The notes: generated from the sequence alone by a model not told the origin. 64,000 nucleotides of DNA from Roseateles oligotrophus (GCF_014204525.1 NZ_JACHLP010000001.1:434001-498000); one strand, 5' to 3'; shown: positions 19,200-30,337, numbered from the stretch's first letter. Numbers and translations: made by a program.

Positions 19200-21506
19200 T
19201 CAAGCGCCCCCGGTTTTTTCTGCGGAGAGCCCGGGCGCATATCCGGGCGCCAAGGCCAGCTCGCGCTTTTGGAAGCTGCGCCGCGTCCCCCACACCACCG
19301 CCGCCACCCCCACCAGCAAAACACCCAGCGGCCACCACAGGGGGCGATTCCACTGAGCGATCTTGGCGGCGCGCTCGGCCGGGTCCAGGCGCAGATAACG
19401 GGCCGGGTCGCGCACCACCACGCCGGGCTTGCCGTTGTAAAGCCAGCTCTGGAAGGCCGAGCCCGAGTAAGACCAGTAGCCAAAGGCCCAGGGCGCGTCC
19501 TCGCGCAAGATGCTCAGCATCTCGTCCAGCAGTTGCTGCTTCTCGGGCCCGTCTTCCAGAGTCTGCAACTGGCGGTAGCGGCGGTCGAATTCTGGATTCT
19601 GGTAATTGGCCGTGTTCTCGCCCTCATGCCTGGACTTGCTGTTCGGCCCGTAGAGCAGGAACAGGAAATTCTCCGCATCCGGGTAATCGGCAAACCAGCC
19701 CCACCAGAAGACCTGGTGCTTGCCCTTCAGCACTTTTTCCTGGAACTGGTTGTAGTCGGTGGCCCGCACCTCCAACTGCACACCGAGCTTGGCGAACTGC
19801 TTGACCATCCAGTCGTTCTCGGCCTTGGTCTCGGGCGTGATGGTGCGCATGAAGTCGAAGTTCAGCACCAGCGGCTTGCCGGTCCGGGCATCGCGTCCCT
19901 CGGGGTAGCCGGCCTCCACCATCAAGGCGCGTGCCTCCTCGATGGAACGGCGCCGCAGCTTGCCGTCCACCAGCTTGTGCGTCACCGGGTTGTGCGCGCC
20001 GGGCTGGCCCAATTGGTTTTCACGCGAACCGAACACGCCTGGCGGCACCGGGCCATGGGCGGCGTCCCCGCCCTTGTGGCGGAAGATGCGGCCATAGCCC
20101 TCCTCCCAGTCGATGGCGATGGACAGAGCCTGGCGCAGCGCTCGGTTGCGGCGCTGCTGCTCGGGCGTGTCACCCCGGCCCAGCACCGGGTCCAGCCAGT
20201 TGAAGCCCAGATACCAGTTGGTGATGTCCACCATCATCGGGAATTTATAGCCGCGCTCGTCGAAATGCCGGCTCACCTCGGTGGAGTCGTTCTTGTCCAC
20301 CATGAAGTCCACGCCCCAATCGGCGCGCTCCATCTCCGGCAGGTCGAGATAGCCCTGCTTGAACATCTCCTTGATGGGCACGACCTCCTTCACCGAGGTG
20401 GCCACAATCTTGTCGATAAAGGGCAGGCGCTTGCCGCAGTCCTTCAGCAAGCCGGCCTCGGCATCACCGGGTGAGCCCTCGCAGGGATAGGTGTCGACGC
20501 GGTAATTGGGGTTGCGCACCATCACATGGCGGCGGTCCTGGCTGTACTCCCTCATCATGTAGGGGCCGGTGCCCACCGGCCACTGGTTCCAGGACAGGCC
20601 GTTCTCGGTCATGCCCTGCTGGGCGTAGAAGGCATCCACCTCCCAGGGCACGGGCGCCAGGAAAGTGCTGGACAGCCAGTAGCGCCACTGCGGGTACTTG
20701 CCCTTGATGCGTATGCGCAGACCGTATTTACCCACGGACTCGGCACCGGCCAAGGGCCAGCGGCGGAAGTCCAGAAAAGGCTTGTCGCCGGCCGACTCCG
20801 CCAGGCCCTTAAGCAGCTTGGCGTTCTCGGCCTGGATCAGACGCCCGTACTCCTTCAGCCCCAGCACATGCTCGGAGAACAGCGCGAACAGGGGCGCCTC
20901 CACCCGCGGCGTGGCCTGGCGCTTGAGCGCATAGACATAGTCCTCGGCCAACAACTCGCGCGTGCCCTGCTGGGCAAAGTCCCAGGGCGAGCGCTTATTG
21001 CCCAGCTCGGCACGGCTGAGCGAGTGGTAGAGCAAGCGGCCCTGGGCATCGGCGGCGAAGGCCGGATGGGGCGAGTACTTCAGGCCCGGCCTGATCTGCA
21101 GCTCGTAAACGGACTGCGCGATCTTCTCCGCCGGCGCATCCTGGGGCAGGCGCCGGCCGGCGGCATCCAGGTAATAAGGCAGCACGACGGCTTCGGCCGC
21201 GCGCGGGATCAGCTCGTACGGCCGCTTCAGATAGTGGTAGCCATAGGGTGGCTCGTAGATCTGATAGGCGTAGACCGTCTCGGGCGCGGTGTAGGAGGCG
21301 GTCGGGTCCAGATAGCGCGGCGAGCGTTCCTGGAAGGCGATATAGAGGGTGTTTTCCTTCTCGGCACCCTGCGGGTAAGGGCTGTTATTGCAGCCCGCCA
21401 GCAGCACGGCCAGCGCCAGGCCTGGCCAAGCCCATGCCAAAGCCCGACCGCCTGCCCGACCCGCACTCCCAGCGAGAAACCGCACACACACCCCTTCATC
21501 TGGCAC
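19200..21506 (-). CDS. yejA: Peptide ABC transporter solute-binding lipoprotein with C-terminal membrane helix (YejA-like)
   Basis: A family-5 extracellular solute-binding protein of 768 residues, longer than the usual 500-620. A lipobox (AVLLAGC, Cys near residue 39) should tether it to a membrane. The core contains GTGPYMMREYSQDRRHVMVRNP, ALRQALSIAIDWE and VFWWGWFADYPDAENFLFLL, typical of YejA-like binding proteins. Unusually, residues about 722-741 form a second hydrophobic helix followed by RRSFQKRE, a stop-transfer pattern. The start is a GTG at 21506 and is uncertain. It is first in the transporter operon. Confidence 0.88.
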   Translation of the reverse strand: MPDEGVCVRFLAGSAGRAGGRALAWAWPGLALAVLLAGCNNSPYPQGAEKENTLYIAFQERSPRYLDPTASYTAPETVYAYQIYEPPYGYHYLKRPYELIPRAAEAVVLPYYLDAAGRRLPQDAPAEKIAQSVYELQIRPGLKYSPHPAFAADAQGRLLYHSLSRAELGNKRSPWDFAQQGTRELLAEDYVYALKRQATPRVEAPLFALFSEHVLGLKEYGRLIQAENAKLLKGLAESAGDKPFLDFRRWPLAGAESVGKYGLRIRIKGKYPQWRYWLSSTFLAPVPWEVDAFYAQQGMTENGLSWNQWPVGTGPYMMREYSQDRRHVMVRNPNYRVDTYPCEGSPGDAEAGLLKDCGKRLPFIDKIVATSVKEVVPIKEMFKQGYLDLPEMERADWGVDFMVDKNDSTEVSRHFDERGYKFPMMVDITNWYLGFNWLDPVLGRGDTPEQQRRNRALRQALSIAIDWEEGYGRIFRHKGGDAAHGPVPPGVFGSRENQLGQPGAHNPVTHKLVDGKLRRRSIEEARALMVEAGYPEGRDARTGKPLVLNFDFMRTITPETKAENDWMVKQFAKLGVQLEVRATDYNQFQEKVLKGKHQVFWWGWFADYPDAENFLFLLYGPNSKSRHEGENTANYQNPEFDRRYRQLQTLEDGPEKQQLLDEMLSILREDAPWAFGYWSYSGSAFQSWLYNGKPGVVVRDPARYLRLDPAERAAKIAQWNRPLWWPLGVLLVGVAAVVWGTRRSFQKRELALAPGYAPGLSAEKTGGA

Positions 21507-21691
21507 CGCAAGACCCGGCGCCCGACCCCGCGCACCCGGCCTAAAAAATGGAAAGCCTCCTGATCCACGCGGCGCGAGGCCGGGGACCCGAAGGCTGGTG
21601 CTTCATCATAGCGGCCGGGGCCGCCGCAAGCCTATGAGGAAAGTCAGGATGGACGCTGCTTCACCGCATTCTTTGCGGCTGGGCTGACAAC

Positions 21692-22675
21692 TCAGTGCGC
21701 GTGATGGCCGTCGCAAACCTCGCCCTCGACATGCATATGGGCATGCTGGTGCTGCAGCTTGGGGTCGTTCTGCCAGCCCATCAAAACATCGCGGCCCTGC
21801 ACATACAGCTCTACCGTGGCCCCCACGGGCAGGCAGACCTTGGTATCCACATGGCCGAAAGGCAGGCCGGTCAGGATGGGTGTCTTGGTGTGCGCTCGCA
21901 GCGCGGCAATGGCCGCCTTCAAGTCATAGCCCCGGTCATTGGGCTGCTTGCGCCAGCCGCTGAAATCGCCCAGCAGGATCGCTTTTTGCGCATCCAGAAT
22001 GCCGGCCTGTGCCAATTGCAAAAGCTGGCGCTCGACCCGGTAAGGGTGCTCGTTGATGTCCTCCAGGAAGAGCACGCCGCCCTTGATCTTGGGCAGATGC
22101 TTGGTGCCCAGCAAGGAGTTGAGCACGCTCAGATTGCCGCCCCACAAAGTGCCGCGCGCCTCCAGGCCGTCAAAGCCTTTTTCGCAGCGAAAGCCCACGG
22201 CCTCCAGCATGCCGTTCATGGCCTCGACAAAACAGTCCTGCGTCACATCATCCACGCCGCCGTCTTTGTCGCTGCGGCCAAAGTCGCCACAGGCCATGGG
22301 GCCGGCCCAGCTCTGCGCCTTGCCATGGGCCAGCAGGCCCAGCTGCAGCGAAGTCAGGTCGCTCAGACCCACCCAGCGGGTGCCCTGCTCCACGCTCTTG
22401 GCCAGCAAGGCCCAGTCGATACGGTCCAGCAAACGCGTCATGCCGTAACCGCCACGGCTGGCCATGGCCACGCTGGGCGCGGCCGCGGCCACCCGGTGCA
22501 AGGCGGCCAGGCGGGTCTCGTCATCACCGGCGAAGCGCTGATGCTTTTCCAGCACAGCCTCGTCCAGGCTGACCGCAAAGCCCAGCTTGCCCAGGCGCTT
22601 GACGGCGCGCTTGAGCAGTTGCGCCTTGGGCACCGCACCGGCGGGGGAGAAGATCGTCAAAGAGGTGCTGCTCAT
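21692..22675 (-). CDS. ldcA: LD-carboxypeptidase (S66 family, murein tetrapeptide carboxypeptidase)
   Basis: A protein of 327 residues of the LdcA/MccF family. LdcA removes the terminal D-Ala from murein tetrapeptides in the cytoplasm during wall recycling. Visible motifs are IFSPAGAVP, ASRGGYGMTRLLDRIDW (nucleophile-elbow region), VGLSDLTSLQLGL, and LWGGNLSVLNSLLGTKHLPK with the catalytic Glu/His region (LEDINEHPYRVERQLLQL, FGHVDTK). ATG 22675 is preferred; a TTG at 22687 is in frame. The C-terminus has a His-rich tail (HQHAHMHVEGEVCDGHHAH) that could bind metal. It lies upstream of the peptide importer on the same strand. Confidence 0.92.
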   Translation of the reverse strand: MSSTSLTIFSPAGAVPKAQLLKRAVKRLGKLGFAVSLDEAVLEKHQRFAGDDETRLAALHRVAAAAPSVAMASRGGYGMTRLLDRIDWALLAKSVEQGTRWVGLSDLTSLQLGLLAHGKAQSWAGPMACGDFGRSDKDGGVDDVTQDCFVEAMNGMLEAVGFRCEKGFDGLEARGTLWGGNLSVLNSLLGTKHLPKIKGGVLFLEDINEHPYRVERQLLQLAQAGILDAQKAILLGDFSGWRKQPNDRGYDLKAAIAALRAHTKTPILTGLPFGHVDTKVCLPVGATVELYVQGRDVLMGWQNDPKLQHQHAHMHVEGEVCDGHHAH

Positions 22676-22727
22676 GGGGGTTCTCAAGCCTGGACTCAGG
22701 TCTTGCCTTATGAAGTGGGGTTTGATT

Positions 22728-23339
22728 TCAGCGTCCGGGAAGGGGCTGAAACTCCTTGGGTTCGCTATCGAGATGGGTGGCGTCGCCGGTCGGGATCACG
22801 GGCGACTCGCCGGCCTCCAGCGCGCGGGCGGCGGCGCGACGCTGCCGAGCCGCTTCGCGTCGCTGGGCAAAGAATTCGCGCAGGAGTTTGGCCGAAGCCT
22901 CGGCCAGGACGCCGCCGGAAACACAGGTATGGTGGTTGAGCTGGGGCTGCTCAAAAAGATTGAGCACCGAGCCGGCCACGCCGGTCTTGGGATCGGTGGC
23001 CGCGAACACCACCCGCTTGAGCCGCGCATGCATCATGGCCATCGCGCACATGGCACAGGGCTCCAGCGTCACGAACAGCTCACACTCCGGCAGGCGGTAA
23101 TTGCCCAACAGGCTGGCGGCGTGACGCAGGGCCACCACCTCGGCATGGGCCGTGGGGTCGTGGGTGGTGATGGGGCGGTTGTAGCCGGTGGCGATCACCT
23201 GGCCGGCCCGCATGATGACGGCGCCCACCGGCACTTCGCCGGCCAACCAGGCGTTGTGCGCCTGGTCCAGCGCGATGCGCATGGCATATTCATCGGCCGC
23301 GCTGGCGGGCATTGGGGTGGGTGAACAGAGGTCTGACAT
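22728..23339 (-). CDS. tadA: tRNA-specific adenosine-34 deaminase
   Basis: TadA converts A34 to inosine in tRNA-Arg(ACG). The 203-residue protein has the zinc deaminase motifs HAEVVALRHAA and PCAMCAMAMMHARLKRVVF. The tail is extended by about 45 residues beyond the E. coli enzyme (Arg/Ala-rich, REAARQRRAAARALEAGE). ATG 23339 is used; the frame is open slightly further. The gene ends 53 bases before ldcA. Confidence 0.95.
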   Translation of the reverse strand: MSDLCSPTPMPASAADEYAMRIALDQAHNAWLAGEVPVGAVIMRAGQVIATGYNRPITTHDPTAHAEVVALRHAASLLGNYRLPECELFVTLEPCAMCAMAMMHARLKRVVFAATDPKTGVAGSVLNLFEQPQLNHHTCVSGGVLAEASAKLLREFFAQRREAARQRRAAARALEAGESPVIPTGDATHLDSEPKEFQPLPGR

Positions 23340-23452
23340 GATGGGGCGGGCACAGTGTAGCAAGCACGGCACAGGGAATCAGGGCAAATACGGAGTCAGG
23401 TCCCTGCCCCAGCCATAACCCCAGCACTCACCGGCTTCGCTCAAACAAAGAA

Positions 23453-23468
23453 GCAGCCCGCAGGCTGC
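23453..23468 (-). terminator. Weak hairpin downstream of guaA
   Basis: GCAGCC arms (23453-23458 and 23463-23468) with a 4-base loop are followed on the minus strand by TTCTTTG. The stem is short and the T-run broken, so it may be only a weak terminator. Confidence 0.4.
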
Positions 23469-23526
23469 CTCAGACCTTCCTGCCGCGCGAGCTGGGCTCA
23501 AACAAGCCCGGCGCGCCGCGACTGCA

Positions 23527-25131
23527 TCATTCCCACTCGATGGTCGCCGGCGGCTTGGTCGAGACGTCGTAGGTCACGCGGTTGATGCCGCGCACCTCGT
23601 TGATGATGCGACCCGAAATCTTGCGCAGCAGGCCGTAGGGCAGCTCGGCCCAGTCGGCGGTCATGAAGTCGCTGGTCTGCACGGCGCGCAAGGCCACGAC
23701 GTAGTCATAGGTGCGGCCGTCGCCCATCACGCCCACGCTCTTGACGGGCAGGAAGACGGTGAAGGCTTGCGATGTCAGCTCGTACCAGTTCTTGCCCGTG
23801 GCCTCGTCCTTCCAGCCGCGCAGCTCTTCGATGAAGATGGCGTCGGCACGGCGCAGCAGGTCGGCGTAGTCCTTCTTCACCTCGCCCAGGATGCGCACGC
23901 CCAGGCCAGGGCCCGGGAAGGGATGGCGGTAGACCATCTCGGCCGGCAGGCCTAGCGCCACGCCCAGAGCGCGGACCTCGTCCTTGAACAGCTCGCGCAG
24001 CGGCTCCAGCAGCTTCAGACCGAGCTGCTCGGGCAGGCCGCCCACATTGTGGTGGCTCTTGATGGTGGTGGCCTTCTTGGTCTTGGTGCCGCCGCTTTCC
24101 ACCACATCGGGGTAGATGGTGCCCTGGGCCAGGAAGCTGGCGCCCTTGTGGCCACCGTCGCCCGCCTTGAGCTTGGCCGCCTCGGCCTTGAACACATCGA
24201 CGAACAGGCCGCCGATGATCTTGCGCTTTTTCTCGGGGTCGGTGACACCGGCCAGCTCGCCCAGGAAGAGCTCGCTGGCGTCCACGCGGATCACCTTGGC
24301 GTGCAGCTTGCCTTCGAACATATCCATCACCATATCGCCCTCGTTCAGGCGCAAGAGGCCGTGATCGACGAAGACGCAGGTCAGCTGGTCGCCGATGGCG
24401 CGGTGGATCAGCGCCGCGGCCACCGAGGAATCGACGCCGCCGGACAGGCCCAGGATGACCTCTTCATCGCCGACCTGCTCGCGGATCTTGGCCACGGCTT
24501 CTTCGATGTAATCGCCCATGATCCAGTCGCCCTTGCAGCCGGCGATCTCGCGGACGAAGCGGGTCAGCATGGCCTGGCCCTTGAGGGTATGCGTCACCTC
24601 GGGGTGGAATTGAACGGCGTAATAACCCTTCTCTTCATTGGCCATGCCGGCGATGGGGCAGCTGGGGGTTTCGGCCATCAGCTTGAAGCCCGGGGGCAGC
24701 GCCGTGACCTTGTCGCCATGGCTCATCCAGACCTTGAGCATGCCGTGGCCTTCCAGCGTGGCGTGGTCCTGGATGCCGTCCAGCAGCTTGGTGTGGCCGT
24801 GGGCGCGCACCTCGGCATAACCGAATTCGCGGTGGTCGCTCCACTCCACCTTGCCGCCCAGTTGCACGGCCATGGTCTGCATGCCGTAGCAGATGCCCAG
24901 CACCGGCACGCCCAGATCCCACACGGCCTGCGGCGCGCGCAGCTCATGGTCTTCGTAGGTCGAGGCGTGGCTGCCGGAAAGGATGATGGCCTTGGGCGCG
25001 AAGTCGCGGATGAACTGATCCGACACATCGTTGGGATGGATTTCGCAGAACACCGCGGCCTCACGCACGCGGCGGGCGATCAGCTGGGTGACTTGGGAGC
25101 CGAAGTCGAGGATGAGGACTTTGTCATGCAT
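23527..25131 (-). CDS. guaA: GMP synthase (glutamine-hydrolysing)
   Basis: GuaA aminates XMP to GMP using glutamine and ATP in the cytosol. The 534-residue protein starts with the class I glutamine amidotransferase domain: [19 protein letters not shown], nucleophile Cys in GICYGMQ, and the HPE pair in [10 protein letters not shown]. The ATP-pyrophosphatase domain follows, with the PP-loop LSGGVDSS, then the dimerisation domain ending PPATIEWE. The length and ending are standard. It is downstream of guaB with an MFS gene between, all on the minus strand. Confidence 0.98.
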   Translation of the reverse strand: MHDKVLILDFGSQVTQLIARRVREAAVFCEIHPNDVSDQFIRDFAPKAIILSGSHASTYEDHELRAPQAVWDLGVPVLGICYGMQTMAVQLGGKVEWSDHREFGYAEVRAHGHTKLLDGIQDHATLEGHGMLKVWMSHGDKVTALPPGFKLMAETPSCPIAGMANEEKGYYAVQFHPEVTHTLKGQAMLTRFVREIAGCKGDWIMGDYIEEAVAKIREQVGDEEVILGLSGGVDSSVAAALIHRAIGDQLTCVFVDHGLLRLNEGDMVMDMFEGKLHAKVIRVDASELFLGELAGVTDPEKKRKIIGGLFVDVFKAEAAKLKAGDGGHKGASFLAQGTIYPDVVESGGTKTKKATTIKSHHNVGGLPEQLGLKLLEPLRELFKDEVRALGVALGLPAEMVYRHPFPGPGLGVRILGEVKKDYADLLRRADAIFIEELRGWKDEATGKNWYELTSQAFTVFLPVKSVGVMGDGRTYDYVVALRAVQTSDFMTADWAELPYGLLRKISGRIINEVRGINRVTYDVSTKPPATIEWE

Positions 25132-25170
25132 GGTATGGCTTCTTGTCTAGATTCAGATTCGGACTCGGAT

Positions 25171-26448
25171 TCAAACCACAGCAGAGGCTGCGGCAGCCGC
25201 CTTGCTGCGGCTGAAATGCGCCCAGGCAAACAGCAGCGAGACTGCTTGCAGAGCGGCACAGAAGTAAAACGGCGCGCCAATGCGCCAGTCGCCCTTGGGC
25301 AGATGGGAGACCAGGCCCAGCAGGCCGGCACCGATGACGGGAGCCGTTACGGCCATCATGCTGTTGAGCGAGGAGACGGCTCCCATGGTCTCGCCTTGGT
25401 TGTTGGCATCGGCCGCATTGGAGATCAGGCTCTGGATGGCCGCGCTGACCGCGAAGCCCAGCACATTGAAGCCGATGATGGCGTACATCATCCAGCCGGC
25501 CGTGGCCGCGCCCCACACAAAATTGGTCAGCACGCTGGACAGCAAACCCATGAGTACCAGGCGCTGCGGGGAAAAAATCTTCAGCAGTTTGGGCAGCAAA
25601 AAGCCCTGCACCAGCACCGACATCACCCCCACCGCAAACAGCGACCAGCCGTTTTCCTTAGGGCCCCAGCCGAACTTGAAGCTGGTGTAAAGCACCCAGC
25701 TGGTCTGCAGCACCAACTGCGCCAGGCCACTCAAGGCGATCACAAACACCAGCGGACCGACACCCTTCAGATTGCTCAGCTTCTTCAGCGCCGACAAGGG
25801 GTTGGCCTTGCGCCAGTCAAAGGCCCGCCGATTCTCGGGCTTGAGCGATTCGGGCAGGACGAAATAGCCGTAACACCAGTTGATCACCGCCATGCTGCCG
25901 GCCACGTAAAAGGGCAGGTGCAGATTGATATCACCCAGGATGCCACCCATCACCGGCCCCAGGATGAAACCCATGCCGAAGGCCGCGCCCAGCATGCCGA
26001 AGCGCTTGGCGCGCTCCTCGGGCGTGGAGATATCGGCCACATAGGCATTGGCCACCGAGGCATTGGCCTGCATGGCGCCGCTGACCAGGCGCACCGCGAT
26101 CAGCATCCACAAGGCCGTGGCCATGGCGGTGACGAAGAAGCTCAGGGCCAGGCCGGAGAAGCCGATCAACATCACCGGCCGACGGCCGAAGCGATCCGAC
26201 AGCGCCCCCAGAATGGGCGAACCCACGAAGTTGGCAATGCCAAAAGCCAGCGCTACTGCGCCGTACCAAAAAGCGTGGTCGGACTGATTGGCTGTGAAGG
26301 TGCCCACCAAGGGCGGCAGCACCGGGATGATCAGACCGATGGAAATCATGTCGATCAGCACGGCCACCATGATGAAGCCCATGCCCGCAGACTTGGCCTG
26401 TTTGCCGCCATTCGGCGCCTGGCCGCTCGTCATTGCACTGTCGCTCAC
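25171..26448 (-). CDS. MFS transporter, TetA-like drug:proton antiporter family
   Basis: A 425-residue inner-membrane protein with 12 predicted helices. Characteristic motif A of the TetA branch is present ([16 protein letters not shown]), as is the N-terminal [15 protein letters not shown]. Motif [21 protein letters not shown] corresponds to motif C of drug exporters. The GTG start at 26448 follows CAGGAG by six bases. It lies between guaB and guaA, where those genes are often adjacent, and may share their transcript towards guaA. The substrate cannot be deduced; tetracycline resistance should not be assumed. Confidence 0.85.
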   Translation of the reverse strand: MSDSAMTSGQAPNGGKQAKSAGMGFIMVAVLIDMISIGLIIPVLPPLVGTFTANQSDHAFWYGAVALAFGIANFVGSPILGALSDRFGRRPVMLIGFSGLALSFFVTAMATALWMLIAVRLVSGAMQANASVANAYVADISTPEERAKRFGMLGAAFGMGFILGPVMGGILGDINLHLPFYVAGSMAVINWCYGYFVLPESLKPENRRAFDWRKANPLSALKKLSNLKGVGPLVFVIALSGLAQLVLQTSWVLYTSFKFGWGPKENGWSLFAVGVMSVLVQGFLLPKLLKIFSPQRLVLMGLLSSVLTNFVWGAATAGWMMYAIIGFNVLGFAVSAAIQSLISNAADANNQGETMGAVSSLNSMMAVTAPVIGAGLLGLVSHLPKGDWRIGAPFYFCAALQAVSLLFAWAHFSRSKAAAAASAVV

Positions 26449-26501
26449 GGATGCTCCTGGGGGAAATCTGGGCTGGTGCTGCGCCGCACTGGCACAACAC
26501 C

Positions 26502-26525
26502 AAAAAAGGGGCCGAGGCCCCTTTT
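26502..26525. terminator. Terminator after guaB
   Basis: GGGGCC and GGCCCC arms (26508-26513, 26516-26521) are flanked by six A on one side and four T on the other. On the minus strand the hairpin is followed by six T, ten bases after the guaB stop. Confidence 0.85.
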
Positions 26526-26535
26526 CAGTTCGCGA

Positions 26536-28032
<1,497 letters not shown>

Positions 28033-28201
28033 TTATACGGAAGGCCGGGCCCGTCTTGCTCGAGCGCGCGAAAAGAAGCCTCGCGGCGCCACCCGAGTGC
28101 ACGACGAAGACGCGCCGCATGTGCACATCCGCACACTCGCTTACACCGACTCGGGGTCCAGGGCTAGCCCTGCTCGCCAAGGCCGCCGCTACACTCAGCC
28201 C

Positions 28202-28741
28202 ATGTCAAAAACGCACTCTCTTGCCGCCCTCACCCGCCTTGCGCTGCTCAGCGTTTTGATGCTGGGCGCAGCCCTGCCCGCCAGCGCGCAGTGGAAGTGG
28301 CGTGACCCGACCGGCAAGCTGCAATTCAGCGATCTGCCACCCCCCAATGGCACGCCGGAGAAAGACATTCTTCAGCGCCCGGCCAATGCGCGCCGTGCGC
28401 CCATCGTGGTCCAGCCCTATGGCCAGACCACCGCCAGCGAAGCCCCGGCCAGTGCCGCCTCGGCCGTGCGCAGCGCGCCCTCCAAGGAAGAGCTGGCCCG
28501 CCAGGCCCAGGAAAAACAGCGCGAGAAAGAGCTGCAAGCCCAGCAAAAAGAAGAAGCGCGCCGCAGCGCCGAGCAACGCCGCGCCAACTGCCAAAGCGCC
28601 CAGGACAATCTGCGCCTGCTGGAGAGTGGCGTGCGCATCCGCCGGGTCAATGCCCAGGGCGAGCCCGAGGTGCTGGACGACAAGCAGCGCGAAGCCGAGC
28701 TGCAGCGCACCCGCGCCGCGGCCAGCTCGGAATGCCGCTAA
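28202..28741 (+). CDS. DUF4124 domain-containing secreted protein
   Basis: A 179-residue protein with a signal peptide (ALLSVLMLGAALPASAQ). The DUF4124 segment follows directly (QWKWRDPTGKLQFSDLPPPNGTPEKDI, residues about 29-55), a short WxW/YxWxD motif domain of unknown function common in Proteobacterial periplasmic proteins. The rest is a charged coiled coil (KEELARQAQEKQREKELQAQQKEEARR) with a Cys near residue 138 and one near the C-terminus, which might form a disulfide. It is convergent with rnfH, with only 4 bases between stops. Confidence 0.82.
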   Translation: MSKTHSLAALTRLALLSVLMLGAALPASAQWKWRDPTGKLQFSDLPPPNGTPEKDILQRPANARRAPIVVQPYGQTTASEAPASAASAVRSAPSKEELARQAQEKQREKELQAQQKEEARRSAEQRRANCQSAQDNLRLLESGVRIRRVNAQGEPEVLDDKQREAELQRTRAAASSECR

Positions 28742-28745
28742 AAAA

Positions 28746-29096
28746 TCAGCGACTCGTCTTGCCCGCCAGCGGGCGATGCTTGGAGACGATGCGCTCGCCG
28801 CGCGCCTTGTAGCGCTGGCGCCGCGCCTCCTTGGGGTCCACCGTCAGCGGCCTGTAGACCTCGATGCGATCACGGGCCCGCAAGACCGCATCCAGACCCT
28901 GCACCCGGCCCCAGACACCGATGCGCAGCTGTGCCAAACGGGGGAGTTGCTCGGCAAACTCGGGGCAGGCGCGCAAGGCCTGCTCAATCGTCGTGCCGGC
29001 CGGCACCATGAACTCCGCCTGTCGCACATCACCCTTGGCGGGGCTCCAGACCAGTTCGACGCACAGGCTTGGCCGCAGGCCGTCAGCGGGCGCCAT
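28746..29096 (-). CDS. rnfH: RnfH family ubiquitin-like protein
   Basis: A protein of 116 residues of the RnfH/UPF0125 family, a small beta-grasp protein often encoded with ratA and smpB. Recognisable parts are VELVWSPAKGDVRQAEFMVPAGTTIEQALRA and RARDRIEVYRPLTVDPKEARRQRYK. Its biochemical role is unresolved. The chosen ATG overlaps the ratA stop by 14 bases, implying coupled translation. The order ratA-rnfH next to divergent smpB is the common arrangement. Confidence 0.92.
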   Translation of the reverse strand: MAPADGLRPSLCVELVWSPAKGDVRQAEFMVPAGTTIEQALRACPEFAEQLPRLAQLRIGVWGRVQGLDAVLRARDRIEVYRPLTVDPKEARRQRYKARGERIVSKHRPLAGKTSR

Positions 29097-29598
29097 ACAC
29101 GGCCTCGGCCCGCTGCACGAAACGCTCGACCAAGGTGTTAGCAACCCGATCAAACACCGGGCTGACTACCGCCTCCAAGGCCATGCTGGAGAAGGCGTAG
29201 CGCAACTCGAACTCGATCTTGCAGGCCTTGGGCTCCGCGCCCGCTTGCGCGGGGTCCGTGGCGGCACCCGGCTTGCCCAGCGGCAGGAAATTCCACTCCC
29301 CCTCCAGCTCGGAGAAGGGCCCATCCACCAAGGCCATATCGACCCGCCGATTGGGCGTGTGCGTATTGCGGGTGGTGAAGCCATGGCGCACGCCGGCATA
29401 AGCCATCTGCAAACGCGCCGTCACCGACTCGCTGGGCGCATCCGCTGCCGCAGCGGGCTGTTCGAGCGCCTGGCAACTCAGCACTTCGGCCTGCTCGCAC
29501 CAGGGCAGAAACTCCGGATAGCGTGCCACGCCGACCACGAGTTCATACATCTCGCGGGGCGAGTACCAAAGGAGGACAGACTTCTTCACGTGCTTCAT
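29083..29598 (-). CDS. ratA: RatA-like START/cyclase-fold protein (type II TA family, ubiquinone-binding-like)
   Basis: This 171-residue protein has the SRPBCC/START fold signature of RatA and Coq10-like proteins: [27 protein letters not shown] and [13 protein letters not shown]...[17 protein letters not shown]. coli RatA was reported to block ribosome association, while homologues bind ubiquinone, so the role is debated. About 20 extra residues ([13 protein letters not shown] and [11 protein letters not shown]) lengthen two loops compared with E. coli. It is divergent from smpB, 53 bases apart. Confidence 0.9.
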   Translation of the reverse strand: MKHVKKSVLLWYSPREMYELVVGVARYPEFLPWCEQAEVLSCQALEQPAAAADAPSESVTARLQMAYAGVRHGFTTRNTHTPNRRVDMALVDGPFSELEGEWNFLPLGKPGAATDPAQAGAEPKACKIEFELRYAFSSMALEAVVSPVFDRVANTLVERFVQRAEAVYGAR

Positions 29599-29651
29599 AC
29601 AATGGCTGCATTGTATTGGCGCCCTGCCCGCCCAGAAAAAGAACCCAGCCC

Positions 29652-30173
29652 ATGTCCACATCCACAAACGCCAACCGGCCGCCACCCAAGGCCAAGCCCG
29701 CCGTCAGCAGCAAACCCGTCGCCGAAAATCGCCGCGCCCGCTTCGACTACCACCTGAGCGAATTCTTCGAGGCCGGCATCGTGCTCGAAGGCTGGGAGGT
29801 GAAGGCCATACGTGCCGGCCAGGTTCAGCTGACCGACGGCTATGTGATGATCAAGAACGGCGAACTATTCCTGATCGGCTGCCGCATCAACCCCTTGCGC
29901 ACCGCCTCCACCCACATCAGCCCCTTGGCCGACCGGACCAAGAAGCTGATGCTCAAAAAAGACGAGATCCGCCGCCTGGTCGGCAAGACCGAGCAAAAAG
30001 GCTTCACCATCGTGCCGCTGAACCTGCACTTCAAGGGCAGCCACATCAAGGCCGACATCGCGCTGGCCAAGGGCAAGGACCAGGCCGACAAGCGCGACAC
30101 CGAGAAAAAGCGCGACTGGGAGCGCGAGCGAGGCCAGCTGATGCGGCACAAGGCCACGGGGCGCAAGGAATAA
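29652..30173 (+). CDS. smpB: SsrA-binding protein
   Basis: SmpB binds tmRNA and places it in stalled ribosomes for trans-translation. The protein has 173 residues. The core contains [57 protein letters not shown] and the helical tail [19 protein letters not shown], all standard. The N-terminal 25 residues are a Pro/Lys-rich extension. The tmRNA gene is not in the window. The stop codon abuts a palindromic element that runs to the convergent metC-like gene. Confidence 0.97.
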   Translation: MSTSTNANRPPPKAKPAVSSKPVAENRRARFDYHLSEFFEAGIVLEGWEVKAIRAGQVQLTDGYVMIKNGELFLIGCRINPLRTASTHISPLADRTKKLMLKKDEIRRLVGKTEQKGFTIVPLNLHFKGSHIKADIALAKGKDQADKRDTEKKRDWERERGQLMRHKATGRKE

Positions 30174-30333
30174 GAACTTGTCCGTGAATAGCAGGGTTGA
30201 GGATGGCGGGGCGATTTGGACGCAGGGCAAGGCGCAAACCACAGCGATACCCGGGGGTATCGCGAGGATTTGTAACGCCGCCATGCGTTCAAAGCGTCCG
30301 CCAGCCGACCCCGGCTATTTGCGGATAAGTTCT
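30173..30333. repeat. 161-bp fully palindromic (MITE/REP-like) element
   Basis: The whole gap between smpB and the metC-like gene is symmetric around position 30253. Outer arms of 20 bases (30173-30192 and 30314-30333) pair at every position as RNA, the three mismatched positions being G-U wobbles. The centre has perfect 9-bp arms GCGATACCC / GGGTATCGC (30244-30263). Intervening parts are imperfectly complementary (for example GGACGC with GCGTCC). It has no coding capacity. It looks like a non-autonomous mobile repeat and may also act as a bidirectional terminator. Confidence 0.8.
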
Positions 30334-30337
30334 AAGC

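Noticed and set aside
18213-21563. Long plus-strand frames opposite the permease and solute-binding protein genes.
   Set aside because: They are antisense to well-supported transporter genes and show no recognisable domain.
25171-26448. MFS gene considered as a tetracycline-resistance determinant.
   Set aside because: Motifs place it in the broad drug:proton antiporter family only; the substrate cannot be inferred.
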